From: Lachnospiraceae bacterium
GTDB taxonomy: Bacteria > Bacillota > Clostridia > Lachnospirales > Lachnospiraceae
Assembly: GCA_910575565.1 (NCBI GenBank)
Contig: CAJTFL010000001.1
Coordinates: forward strand, 372,001 to 436,000
Reading direction: 5' to 3'
DNA: 64,000 bases
Below, piece after piece: positions 52,606 to 60,539 of the stretch. The position numbers and the translations under genes are program-made. Under the pieces are notes generated by a model, which worked only from the letters and a program-made list of their open reading frames with translations, had not been told where the DNA came from and did not search any database. How positions within the stretch are numbered: position 1 is the first letter of the stretch; every line of letters begins with the position of its first letter.

Positions 52606-52999
52606 CGTTTGGCCAGTGAGAGAGATTATGCACGGTGATGTGTGAAATGATGGCAGATGAGGGGCTGTTGCAGAATGAATGATTTCCGTAGGATATGGCA
52701 GGGGGCGTGTAAGGCCGCTGCTATGGACTGCTGGAAGGCTGGGTTTTGCGGTGGCCTCTCTTTGGTTTTTGGGGATTTAATGCTTTGTCAACCTGGATGG
52801 CTGGTTATGTGGGGGTGACGCTGGGGTGTTTCGGATGGTATTGGGAGTGAATGGGGGAAATTGGTGTTTCATACGATGAGTTTGCAGGCTTAGAGGAAAC
52901 ACGCAGGCTGACGAGTTCGCCGCCTGTGGTGGATGTACACACGAAAACACGCTCTCGGTACGGGCTTGCGGGAAGTCAAAGTTTTAGGAGATGCAGATT
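52606..52999. other. Gene-free gap with dispersed repeat copy
   Basis: No supported gene is seen. G-rich stretches dominate 52640-52870. The dispersed repeat lies at 52779-52869. A ribosome site for the next lipoprotein is at 52984-52990. Confidence 0.5.
52779..52869 (+). repeat. Dispersed intergenic repeat, copy 2
   Basis: Aligns over 91 bases with 19469-19559, sharing AATGCTTTGTCAAC at the start, TGTTTCGG in the middle and TTGGTGTTT at the end. Both copies are intergenic. Confidence 0.6.
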
Positions 53000-53386
53000 A
53001 TGAAAAGATTAGCCGTATTAGTTCTAACATTAATGTGCATATTGGGATTGGTTGGTTGCGGATTAACTCTAAAAAGTAAGAATGAAGCGGATACCGGGGC
53101 TTTGCCACCGATGCTTATTATGGGAAAACAACACTTTTTTGCAGATGATATGCCGATATCTGAACTTCCAGATGATTTTGAGTACATAGGAGAAATAACA
53201 GAGGAAGAAGCAAACAACACAGATTTACAAGGATGCAAGTATTATATAAATAAATACTTAAGTTCTTTTGATGAGTTTTATGTATATCAAGAGTGCGGAA
53301 CACCTATTGATGAGAACATAGTTGATACTACCAAACGTCAGTGGGCTTATGTAAAATGGGTTCGTGAAGGATTTGAAAGAGAGTGA
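53000..53386 (+). CDS. Small lipoprotein of unknown function
   Basis: 128 residues from ATG 53000 (TAGGAG about 10 bases upstream; the ATG at 52991 is too close). Signal peptide with lipobox LVGC at about residue 20. The mature part has DDFEYIGEITEEEANNTDLQG and a Tyr-rich C-terminal half with YVYQECGTP. AT-rich and not co-directional with any operon partner within 145 bases. Confidence 0.75.
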   Translation: MKRLAVLVLTLMCILGLVGCGLTLKSKNEADTGALPPMLIMGKQHFFADDMPISELPDDFEYIGEITEEEANNTDLQGCKYYINKYLSSFDEFYVYQECGTPIDENIVDTTKRQWAYVKWVREGFERE

Positions 53387-53531
53387 AATGCAAAATTCTA
53401 ATTTACTCAATTGCCTGAACAATATGAAAATGTATGAAATTCAGGTTAGTTCGAGCTAATAGGCAATGGGAACGCTTTTCCGAAAAGGGAGAAATAAATT
53501 TATTTACTCTTTCATTTAGGAGATAACCATA

Positions 53532-54473
53532 ATGAATTACCAGCAGAAAATCCACAAACTGACATCGCTGCTCTTGATTGCTGCCATAACTTTAACTGCT
53601 GTATCCAGCGCATCCTGCCAAAAGATGACCACAACGACTATGCAGCTGATGAAAACTGAGGGAACGGTAGGAATTGCCGACGGCAAGGGGAAAACTATTG
53701 AGCCTGCATGTACGGTTACTAACCCGGAAACCGGGCGTGGAAAGCCGGCATATATTTCTGGAGGGGAGATGGCCCAGCTGACTGCTTACTCCGAAGACAA
53801 GGACGGAGAAATCAGTATCCAGGATTTTACCCCGGGGGATATCCCGGAGTATATCCTGGAAGAGGTTTTGGAAGATGATGCTTTGCTGGAAAAAATCTTG
53901 GCGGATTCGGATATGGATTTGCAAAACCGGGAAGAAGGCGGGGAAGCGGAATGCCTGGATATCTCCGTGGAAGCTGGGGAGGGCTGGCGGGAGGCTTACC
54001 AGCCCTTGATTGCCCAGGCGAACAGCTGGGATTTTGGCGAAGAGCACGGCGAATGGCTGGACAGGCTGGGAACCATTCCAAACATTCCTCCTTTTTCCGC
54101 ATACTACCTCCATGACATTAACGGGGACGGCATCCCGGAGCTGATCGTATCCGTAAGCAATGATCTGGAAGTGCTGTTTGCCTATTATACGTACCGGGAA
54201 TGCGAAGGAGCTTTGTATATCGGAGAGGATTGGCGGAGCGTGCGGGCTGGCTTATATAAGGAAAGCAGCGGCCAGATGGTGATTGTTGAATTTGAGCGGT
54301 ATGAAGACGTAGGAAAGCTTTACCAGGTAACGCTGCCAGGGGATCAGATCCTTATTCAGCCCTCCGGGGAGGCGCGCTCAGGGGAGATAGAGGCGGCAGG
54401 AAGGGACGAGCTTGATTGGAGCTATGGGGATGATTTGTCCCTTTTACAGAATTATGATTCGCTGACGCCGTAA
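53532..54473 (+). CDS. Secreted protein with FecR-like N-terminus
   Basis: 313 residues. Signal peptide (hydrophobic 10-28, probable cleavage around SSASC). Residues 33-125 (TTMQLMKTEGTVGIADGKG through FTPGDIPEYILEEVLEDDAL) resemble parts of the FecR-type domain found in Lachnospiraceae surface proteins, but look shortened in the middle. The C-terminal half carries a Ca-binding-like DINGDGIPELIVSV motif. It lies 11 bases before the Uma2 gene. Function unknown. Confidence 0.65.
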   Translation: MNYQQKIHKLTSLLLIAAITLTAVSSASCQKMTTTTMQLMKTEGTVGIADGKGKTIEPACTVTNPETGRGKPAYISGGEMAQLTAYSEDKDGEISIQDFTPGDIPEYILEEVLEDDALLEKILADSDMDLQNREEGGEAECLDISVEAGEGWREAYQPLIAQANSWDFGEEHGEWLDRLGTIPNIPPFSAYYLHDINGDGIPELIVSVSNDLEVLFAYYTYRECEGALYIGEDWRSVRAGLYKESSGQMVIVEFERYEDVGKLYQVTLPGDQILIQPSGEARSGEIEAAGRDELDWSYGDDLSLLQNYDSLTP

Positions 54474-54484
54474 GGAGGAATGAG

Positions 54485-54985
54485 ATGCATACAATCTTAA
54501 CGGATATGGCAGGCGCTTATATTGCCCATTCAGACGTGATCACTGCCTTTACCGCGATGGTCTATAGCCAGCTGAAAAACAGCACTTGTAAGGTGTACCC
54601 GGATAACGTCCAGTACAAATGGATTGTGGATGGGGAGGAAAAGACGGTAATTCCGGATGCGACGATTAACTGCAGGGTACACGCGAAAAAGGGAAATTCT
54701 TTTTTTGACATTCCCCGGTTTGTGATGGAAGTTTTATCCGATTCCACCAGAAAGTATGATCGCGGCGAAAAGATGGAAATCTACCGGAAAATGGAGGTGG
54801 ATGAGTATTGGATCGTTGATTGGGAAAAAAGGCAGGTGGAAATTTATAATTTAGATTATGATGAACAGGGGGAGCCTTGCTACCATCTGTTTAAAACTAT
54901 AACAAAAGGGAATAAGCATGAATTAGAAATCGTCCATTTTCCGAACATTAAGATTGATTTTGATGAAATGTTTGATATTAGTTAA
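54485..54985 (+). CDS. Uma2-family (DUF820) nuclease-like protein
   Basis: 166 residues. The PD-(D/E)XK-type core of Uma2 is visible: VIPDATINC (the active-site D), then FVMEVLSDSTRKYDRGEKME with the E-V-L-S motif, and EYWIVDWEKRQVEIYNL. The GGAGGAATGAG site precedes the ATG. Uma2 proteins are widespread and their substrate is unknown. Placed between a secreted protein and the AlbA_2 stub. Confidence 0.88.
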   Translation: MHTILTDMAGAYIAHSDVITAFTAMVYSQLKNSTCKVYPDNVQYKWIVDGEEKTVIPDATINCRVHAKKGNSFFDIPRFVMEVLSDSTRKYDRGEKMEIYRKMEVDEYWIVDWEKRQVEIYNLDYDEQGEPCYHLFKTITKGNKHELEIVHFPNIKIDFDEMFDIS

Positions 54986-55040
54986 AAAATGATATCAGTC
55001 TGAACAGGGTATAATCTAATGTGGGAAGTGAGGAGATTTT

Positions 55041-55118
55041 ATGGATATTGGCTCCAAGATAAATCCGTTGCTTACATTGAACTATATGCAGGCGGAAAAC
55101 GAAAACAAATATTTTAGT
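55041..55118 (+). pseudogene. AlbA_2-domain ATP-binding protein, N-terminal stub
   Basis: A promoter-like TATAAT (55009-55014) and GAGGAG precede ATG 55041. The first 25 codons, INPLLTLNYMQAENENKYF, match the start of AlbA_2/Schlafen-type proteins (where FDRKSA normally follows). The similarity then breaks off. The remainder of the gene is gone and the frame runs into the leucine-rich-repeat gene. Confidence 0.45.
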
Positions 55119-55149
55119 TGTAAAATAAAAACACTTTTAAGGAGGATGC

Positions 55150-57219
55150 ATGAAAAAATCACTTATGATACTGGTGTGCTGTATGGTTTTTCTCTCAATT
55201 CCAATTACGGCATATGCAGCGAAAGACGAAACGAGCACTTACGAATACGAAGTAAGGGATGGAAAGGCCGTATTAACGAGATATGCGACGGATTCAAATG
55301 CAACAAGAATTACTGTTCCGCAGGAGGTGGATGGGTATGAGGTTATAGGATTGGAGGGAACATTTAAAGAAAACCAGAGACTGGAAAAGATTGAAATTCC
55401 AGAGGGTATAGAGTATTTAGGCATGGAAACTTTTTTAAAGTGTAGAAAATTGAAGAATATTAAATTGCCAGATACATTAACTGAAATTGGAACACATTGT
55501 TTTGAAAGAAGCAATATTTCTGAAATTAAAATTCCGGATAGTGTAGAAAATATAGGGTATGGAACATTTGTATCGTGCGGGAATTTAAGAGAAATTAATT
55601 TAGAAAATTTGAATATCACAGAAATAGGTTTTGAAATGTTTGATGGATGTTCAAAATTAAAAAAAGTGACATTGCCTAATTCTGTGGAAGTTATAAATTC
55701 TGGTGCTTTTTCGGGATGTATGTCTTTAAATGAAATTCGTTTATCGGATTCATTAATAAAAATAGAATCATGGGCTTTTAGAAATTGTTCTAATTTAAAA
55801 TCAATTAATCTGCCGTTGTCTTTAGAGAAAATAGGAGTTGGAGCATTCAATTATTGTGATTTAATAGAAGAATTAATAATACCACCCAATGTATCACAGA
55901 TTGATTCGGATGATTATGGGGTAATTTCTGGTAAAAATTTAAAAAGAATCGTAAACCAAACAAATATTGATTTTGATAAAACCGTTTATTACGATGTTTA
56001 TTTGGAATATATCTGGTATTTGTCTGAAACTGGGGATGAAATTGCAGAATTTCTTCCGGCTAACTCTACAATATATCGTAGAAAAGTTGAAAATAAACCA
56101 GTAGATCCAGATAACCCAAGTGATGATAAAGAAAAAATCAAAATCCAAGAAATGGAATTGTCCATTACCTGTACAAAGCCTAATGAAAATATATCTCCTG
56201 AAAACCTGGCTGTTGATTTCAAAACAGAACATTGTCATGTTAAGGAAATTAATGTCACAAGGTATAATAAGGCTAATATAATAATAGTCCCAGATGATGG
56301 ATATGTTTTTTCAAAGGTTATAGATGAATGGGCAAATATTTCGGGAATTGATGTAGAGATTGAAAGAGTAAGAGCAAGAAACAGTACAAGTGGAAATGTG
56401 TCAGAGATTCAAATAGCAGTAATCAATGCGGCATCCATAGAACCATCAGAAGGTGATTCTACACAAATTTTATTTGATAAGTATACGGATTCAATTAGCA
56501 ATGAGATAGAAAAAATAAGAAAAGAAAAAATTAAAATGTCTGACGCAAATTCAGAAGAGTCAGTTAAAGAATATATTACTCAAAGATTATCAAAATTTTC
56601 AAATGATATATTCGAATATGAAGTTGTGGTAGATAATGAAGATTTTCGGGTGGCAGAAGCCGGGACGGCTAAAATCCCAAAAGGCAAAAATGGAAGCTGT
56701 CATATCACTGTTCGTATGTGGGAAAAGGATAATAAAGAAACGCTGATAAAGATAATGGCTGATATAACCATAAAACCTACTGAATATGAAACATCCTCCA
56801 GAGGTGGAAGTGGTGGTTCTAGCGGCGGATCTTCTTCTGGTGGCGATTCATCATCAAAAAGCGAAAGCTCCTCTAATGCTATCAATATAATTATTACAAA
56901 AAATAATATCATTATGGGTATCTGGGAGCAAATAGAAGGCAAATGGAAGCTTAAAGCTTCCGATGGTTCCTACGCAAGTTCCCAATGGGCAATGCTAGGA
57001 GGTAAATGGTATCTGCTTGGAGCAGATGGCTTTATGCTTACTGGATGGCAGATGGTCAACGGAAAGTGGTATCTGTTTGGCCAGGATGGATCTATGTTGT
57101 CTGGATGGCAATTTATCAATGGCAAATGGTATTACCTGGGCGCAGATGGCGCTATGCTGGCCGGGACTGTAACGCCGGACGGATATATAGTTAATGAGAA
57201 TGGAGAATGGATTCAATAA
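55150..57219 (+). CDS. BspA-like leucine-rich-repeat surface protein with cell-wall-binding repeats
   Basis: 689 residues. Signal peptide ending ITAYA-A (about 24). LRR_5 (BspA-type) repeats from about 55 to 285, for example LEKIEIPEGIEYLGMETFLK. A middle domain (about 330-545), a Gly/Ser-rich linker (550-575), then four choline-binding-like repeats such as GGKWYLLGADGFMLTGW and NGKWYYLGADGAML, which attach to the wall. AAGGAGGATGC site. AT-rich except the repeats. Such proteins mediate adhesion or host binding. Confidence 0.9.
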   Translation: MKKSLMILVCCMVFLSIPITAYAAKDETSTYEYEVRDGKAVLTRYATDSNATRITVPQEVDGYEVIGLEGTFKENQRLEKIEIPEGIEYLGMETFLKCRKLKNIKLPDTLTEIGTHCFERSNISEIKIPDSVENIGYGTFVSCGNLREINLENLNITEIGFEMFDGCSKLKKVTLPNSVEVINSGAFSGCMSLNEIRLSDSLIKIESWAFRNCSNLKSINLPLSLEKIGVGAFNYCDLIEELIIPPNVSQIDSDDYGVISGKNLKRIVNQTNIDFDKTVYYDVYLEYIWYLSETGDEIAEFLPANSTIYRRKVENKPVDPDNPSDDKEKIKIQEMELSITCTKPNENISPENLAVDFKTEHCHVKEINVTRYNKANIIIVPDDGYVFSKVIDEWANISGIDVEIERVRARNSTSGNVSEIQIAVINAASIEPSEGDSTQILFDKYTDSISNEIEKIRKEKIKMSDANSEESVKEYITQRLSKFSNDIFEYEVVVDNEDFRVAEAGTAKIPKGKNGSCHITVRMWEKDNKETLIKIMADITIKPTEYETSSRGGSGGSSGGSSSGGDSSSKSESSSNAINIIITKNNIIMGIWEQIEGKWKLKASDGSYASSQWAMLGGKWYLLGADGFMLTGWQMVNGKWYLFGQDGSMLSGWQFINGKWYYLGADGAMLAGTVTPDGYIVNENGEWIQ

Positions 57220-57245
57220 AAGTAAGGTGTAAAGGAGATTGTTTT

Positions 57246-58289
57246 ATGGCAGGAAAAATTAAATGCTCGTCTTGAGGATGCAATGGAGTGGGAATGCCTA
57301 TAGATACAAAGAAAAAGTTTTCTTTTGGAAAGGCAATAGTAGGAAATACTATAGGGTTTGCTTTAGGCAGACCAGTTGGCGCTATTGTGAGAGCTGAAAG
57401 AGGAATAAGCGGAAAGAACGGAAAATCTGGAACAATAGGTTTTAGAGGTATAGGATTCAAGTCGGTTGTCAATTATGCTAAAACAGTTCATTTGATGAGC
57501 GGAGATATTAAGGTAACATTTTCGATGGATAAGACAAGGATAGAGATACCAAATATAGAAATGGTTCCGCTTATTTGTATTCCACATATCTTTAGTGGAG
57601 AAAGTTTTAATAAAGAAACACAGAAGATTTTTAAAAATGGATATACCACTGTTTTTATTTTTGAAACAGAAAATGATTCTATAGAGCAGGAAATTCAAGA
57701 TTTTAATATAAGTAGCATGATTTTCTTGCATAACCTTTCGGAAATTTTATATTATGGACAATCGGAACAATTTTGGAAAACACAGGAAATAAAATTAAAT
57801 GATATGTCTAAAATCGTAACTTGTTTTGATGGAAAAGAAAAATCATCATGGATGGTGTTTAGCAGTGAAGAAAATAAGCCTTGTGATATTGCATTTTATT
57901 ATGATGGAAACAAGGCTGTATCTGCGTCAAAAGAAGCAGTAGTACACTCTTTCATGCCAACAAACAATAGCTTGTCAATCCCTATAAAGATTAATGGAGA
58001 TTTTTCTACAGATCCATCAAGAACGAAAATTACCATTGATGATGAAACGATGGATTCTATAAAAAGGTGCGGAAAATTTTTGTCTGAAATCGCAATCAAT
58101 ATAATAACTTCTGGAAAAGACGAACTGAATATTATAAAGATAATAAGTATGGGTAAAATTGAACCATTAAGAAACATTAGAGGCAAAGGCATAAGTGACT
58201 ATTTCGTTGAGTATGTACAAGAAAATATAAAAGAATATTTTCAAATAATTGCAAACGGGAAAACATATATTATCAACAGGATGGGATGA
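57246..58289 (+). pseudogene. Chimeric gene: zinc-ribbon N-terminus fused to a GHKL ATPase C-terminus
   Basis: AAAGGAG lies 8 bases before ATG 57246, which opens MAGKIKCSS-stop-GCNG. The in-frame TGA at 57273 stands where a C-x-x-C zinc-ribbon protein would have its second Cys. The frame continues with MPIDTKKKFSFGKAIVGNTI, typical of that small protein, then at SGKNGKSG switches to the C-terminal part of an HSP90/GHKL-type ATPase: GTIGFRGIGFKSVVNYAKTV (the G2 box) through DFSTDPSRTKITID. The N-box is missing, so ATP binding is unlikely. An ATG at 57288 could still give 333 residues. It overlaps the DUF3883 gene by 4 bases. Confidence 0.6.
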
Positions 58290-59155
58290 CGGATAATGAT
58301 TTTAAAGAAATAATCAAAAAAATAGACGCTATAGGAATAGGGCGCGAAAAGGAAAAAAATATTTTGGGGTTAATTGATCTCTTAAAAGTTATTGGAATTA
58401 GTCCTATTCCAACGGAGAAAATTTTAGATGCAATGGAAATACTTAATTGTGAAAAGTCAACCAGAATACAGGTTTTAGCTGAAGTTGTGCAAAATTCAAG
58501 ACTTGGAATAGGTCAAGACATTAAAGAAAAATTTAGAAAGGCAAAAATTATTGAATATGATGATGGTGGTGTTAAAAGCGTTGAAGAACAATGCAAAGGT
58601 GATATTGTAGAGAAAAACTTTCAAGATGCTGTTGTAGAAAAACTTGATACATTTTCTGGCTTGGAGTGGTTTGCGAAGCAAATGAATATTTCTTTGAAAA
58701 ATAGCAATTTCCTAAAAAAGGAAAGTAATATAATAGAAAGCAAAAACATGGTATTTTCTAACCATATAATCAAAAAATGGAGAAGCGCAGAAGAAAACTT
58801 TTTGCAATTTATTCAGAATTTTCCCGATGTGGAGAACGTTATTGATGTGGCTGATAAAAATATTGGGTATGATGTAGAAGTTATTTTAAAGAATGGCGAA
58901 CATGAATATTATGAAATTAAAAGTGTTAATAGGATGGGCGAATCCTTTTCCATGACAAACAATGAATTTTCATCAGCAATTCAATATAAGAAAAAATACA
59001 AATTAGCAATAGTGCAACAAGGTAAAAGCAAATTTGATGTTTGCATTATAACAGACCCTGCAAATTCTTTAGTATTAACTAAAAGAGTTGTTCGGTGGGA
59101 ATGGTATTGCAATGTTTATTCTGGTGAGATTTTTCAAGTGAAAATAGAAAATTGA
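58286..59155 (+). CDS. DUF3883 (NO VEIN-type) nuclease-fold protein
   Basis: 289 residues. The N-terminal 150 are helical and unassigned. The C-terminal part has ENFLQFIQNFPDVENVIDV, then NIGYDVEVILKNGEHEYYEIKSVNRMGES and MTNNEFSSAIQYKKKYKLAIV. G-Y-D-x-E...Y-E-I-K-S is the PD-(D/E)XK-like core of DUF3883. It is translationally coupled to the GHKL-type gene upstream; GHKL-DUF3883 combinations occur in the plant NO VEIN protein and in bacterial defence-like loci. Intact, but its partner is broken. Confidence 0.72.
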   Translation: MTDNDFKEIIKKIDAIGIGREKEKNILGLIDLLKVIGISPIPTEKILDAMEILNCEKSTRIQVLAEVVQNSRLGIGQDIKEKFRKAKIIEYDDGGVKSVEEQCKGDIVEKNFQDAVVEKLDTFSGLEWFAKQMNISLKNSNFLKKESNIIESKNMVFSNHIIKKWRSAEENFLQFIQNFPDVENVIDVADKNIGYDVEVILKNGEHEYYEIKSVNRMGESFSMTNNEFSSAIQYKKKYKLAIVQQGKSKFDVCIITDPANSLVLTKRVVRWEWYCNVYSGEIFQVKIEN

Positions 59156-59165
59156 AAAAAATCGA

Positions 59166-59207
59166 CTTTTGTTCACACATATGTCATTATATACGTGTGA
59201 ACAAAAG
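59166..59207. repeat. 13-bp inverted repeat after the DUF3883 gene
   Basis: CTTTTGTTCACAC (59166-59178) and GTGTGAACAAAAG (59195-59207) pair perfectly around a 16-base AT-rich spacer. It lies 10 bases after the DUF3883 stop and just before the stub at 59221. It could be a terminator without U-tract or a repressor operator. Confidence 0.55.
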
Positions 59208-59220
59208 TGAGGTAAGGAAA

Positions 59221-59484
59221 ATGAGTCCACGAACAGGCAGACTTACAAATAATCTAAAAACAGAAGAAATAAAGATAAGGGCTACCAAGCAAGATAAAGA
59301 ACTTTTAAAAGGGTGATGCAAAACACTTAATCAAACACAATATCAAGCAGAACTTGCTGATATTACAGGAAAATCAGTTCGAACAGTTTCAAGAAAACTT
59401 AGTCAATTGGTTGAATTGGGAGTTGTCAGAATAAACGGGAATAAGTATAGCAAGAACCATACATATTCGTTGAATGAAAAATAA
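59221..59484 (+). pseudogene. Stub fusion: ribbon-helix-helix N-terminus and HTH C-terminus
   Basis: AAGGAAA precedes ATG 59221. The first 31 codons, MSPRTGRLTNNLKTEEIKIR and on, look like small CopG-type proteins of mobile elements. A TGA at 59314 interrupts the frame. After CKTLNQTQYQ the sequence becomes the end of an HTH protein: LADITGKSVRTVSRKLSQLV, ELGVVRINGNKYS. So two broken genes are joined in the same frame. Confidence 0.55.
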
Positions 59485-59544
59485 AGTGACATAACCAACC
59501 TTGACATAAATGGCAAGGATATGGCAAGGATAGGTGACGCTTAA

Positions 59545-59700
59545 GCTTCTCCATTAGATTCATGCTTTGAACTGAGCGATGGAAAACAATACAATCTGAA
59601 TTGGGATGAGCGGCATACTATGCAGAGGGAGCTATATGAGCTGGTGACTGATTATGTTTCCAAGACGTATAATAAGGCAAAAAATACAAGAAAAAAACTG
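59545..59700 (+). pseudogene. SNF2-like helicase fragment
   Basis: The frame reads FELSDGKQYNLNWDERHTMQ, then ELYELVTDYVSKTYNKA before running into the rpmB terminator. This matches the linker helix region between the two motor lobes of SNF2-family helicases of the DrmD/DISARM-related type. Only about 40 codons remain. Its neighbour is a DUF3883 gene, and DUF3883 domains are often fused to such helicases. Confidence 0.55.
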
Positions 59701-59735
59701 CCGCTCCCCAACCATCCGGGAAACGGCAGTTCATT
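59694..59735 (-). terminator. Terminator of rpmB
   Basis: On the minus strand AACTGCCG pairs with CGGCAGTT around a 20-base loop, followed by a run of T (TTTTTTTC). It ends the rpmB transcript and also faces the accessory block. Confidence 0.75.
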
Positions 59736-59803
59736 TTTCCTAAGCTGACTAAAATTCTGCGAAAATTTACTAAGTATATCCCAAAACCAGGCTTTCCTCT
59801 TCC

Positions 59804-59989
59804 TTAAGCCCTCTCCACTAAACCGGAACGCAGGCAAGAAGTACATACGTACATCTTCTTTGCTCCGCCAGCAGTCTTAACCCTCACTGACTTTATGTTC
59901 GCTTTCCACATTTTGTTCGATCTTCTATGGGAATGGCTCACAGCGTTACCAAAGTGAGCAGCCTTTTGACAGATAGCACATTTTGCCAT
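59804..59989 (-). CDS. rpmB: 50S ribosomal protein L28
   Basis: 61 residues, MAKCAICQKAAHFGNAVSHS start, HRRSNKMWKANIKSV, and C-terminal KKMYVCTSCLRSG. Four cysteines in two C-x-x-C pairs make this the zinc-binding (C+) form. AAAGGAGGTGC precedes the ATG. It is divergent from the asp23-DAK2-recG operon, the standard Firmicutes arrangement. Confidence 0.96.
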   Translation of the reverse strand: MAKCAICQKAAHFGNAVSHSHRRSNKMWKANIKSVRVKTAGGAKKMYVCTSCLRSGLVERA

Positions 59990-60060
59990 GACTTTGCACC
60001 TCCTTTAACGGTACTTGGATTTTTATGGAGATATGCCATTAAAAAATCCACAACAGTTGT

Positions 60061-60089
60061 ATCTTATCAGAAACTCTTTAAAAAAGCAA
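60061..60089 (-). promoter_or_regulatory. Promoter of rpmB
   Basis: On the minus strand TTGCTT (60089-60084), 17 bases, TAAGAT (60066-60061), about 70 bases upstream of the rpmB start. Confidence 0.6.
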
Positions 60090-60166
60090 GGGAAAATTAA
60101 AAATTTATTTCTTTTTTTCAAAAAATAGTGTATACTTGACCATATAAACCATTAGGAGGCTATAGT

Positions 60167-60523
60167 ATGAGGGGTCGAATCAATACGAAACTGGGAGAGA
60201 TCCAGATCAATGCTGATGTGATTGCGCTGTACGCGGGAACGACTGCCGTGGAATGCTTTGGCATTGTGGGCATGGCGGCGGTCAGCATGAAGGATGGCCT
60301 GGTAAAGCTGTTAAAGCGGGAAAGCCTGACCCATGGAATTAATGTGGAGATAAAAGAAAACCATATGGCGATTGATTTCCACGTAATTGTGTCCTATGGG
60401 GTCAGTATCTGTGCGGTGGCAGATAACTTGATTGAAAGCGTAAAATACAAAGTAGAAGCATTCACCGGAATGGAAGTTGACAAGATTAACATCTACGTGG
60501 AAGGTGTAAGAGTGATTGATTAA
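60167..60523 (+). CDS. Asp23/Gls24 family envelope protein
   Basis: 118 residues: TKLGEIQINADVIALYAGTT, then a central KENHMAIDFHVIVSYGVSIC and VAENL-like region and FTGMEVDKINIYVEGVRVI at the end. Small cytoplasmic proteins of this family (YloU-like) are linked to alkaline or envelope stress. Start after ATTAGGAGGC. The DAK2 gene follows 16 bases later and is its constant partner. Confidence 0.93.
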   Translation: MRGRINTKLGEIQINADVIALYAGTTAVECFGIVGMAAVSMKDGLVKLLKRESLTHGINVEIKENHMAIDFHVIVSYGVSICAVADNLIESVKYKVEAFTGMEVDKINIYVEGVRVID

Positions 60524-60539
60524 GGAGGAAACCGGTGAT

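Noticed and set aside
57246-59484. Genome-wide UGA reassignment
   Set aside because: TGA is used as a genuine stop by several intact genes here (for example recG's upstream neighbour and the Fe-S protein), so UGA is not globally recoded.
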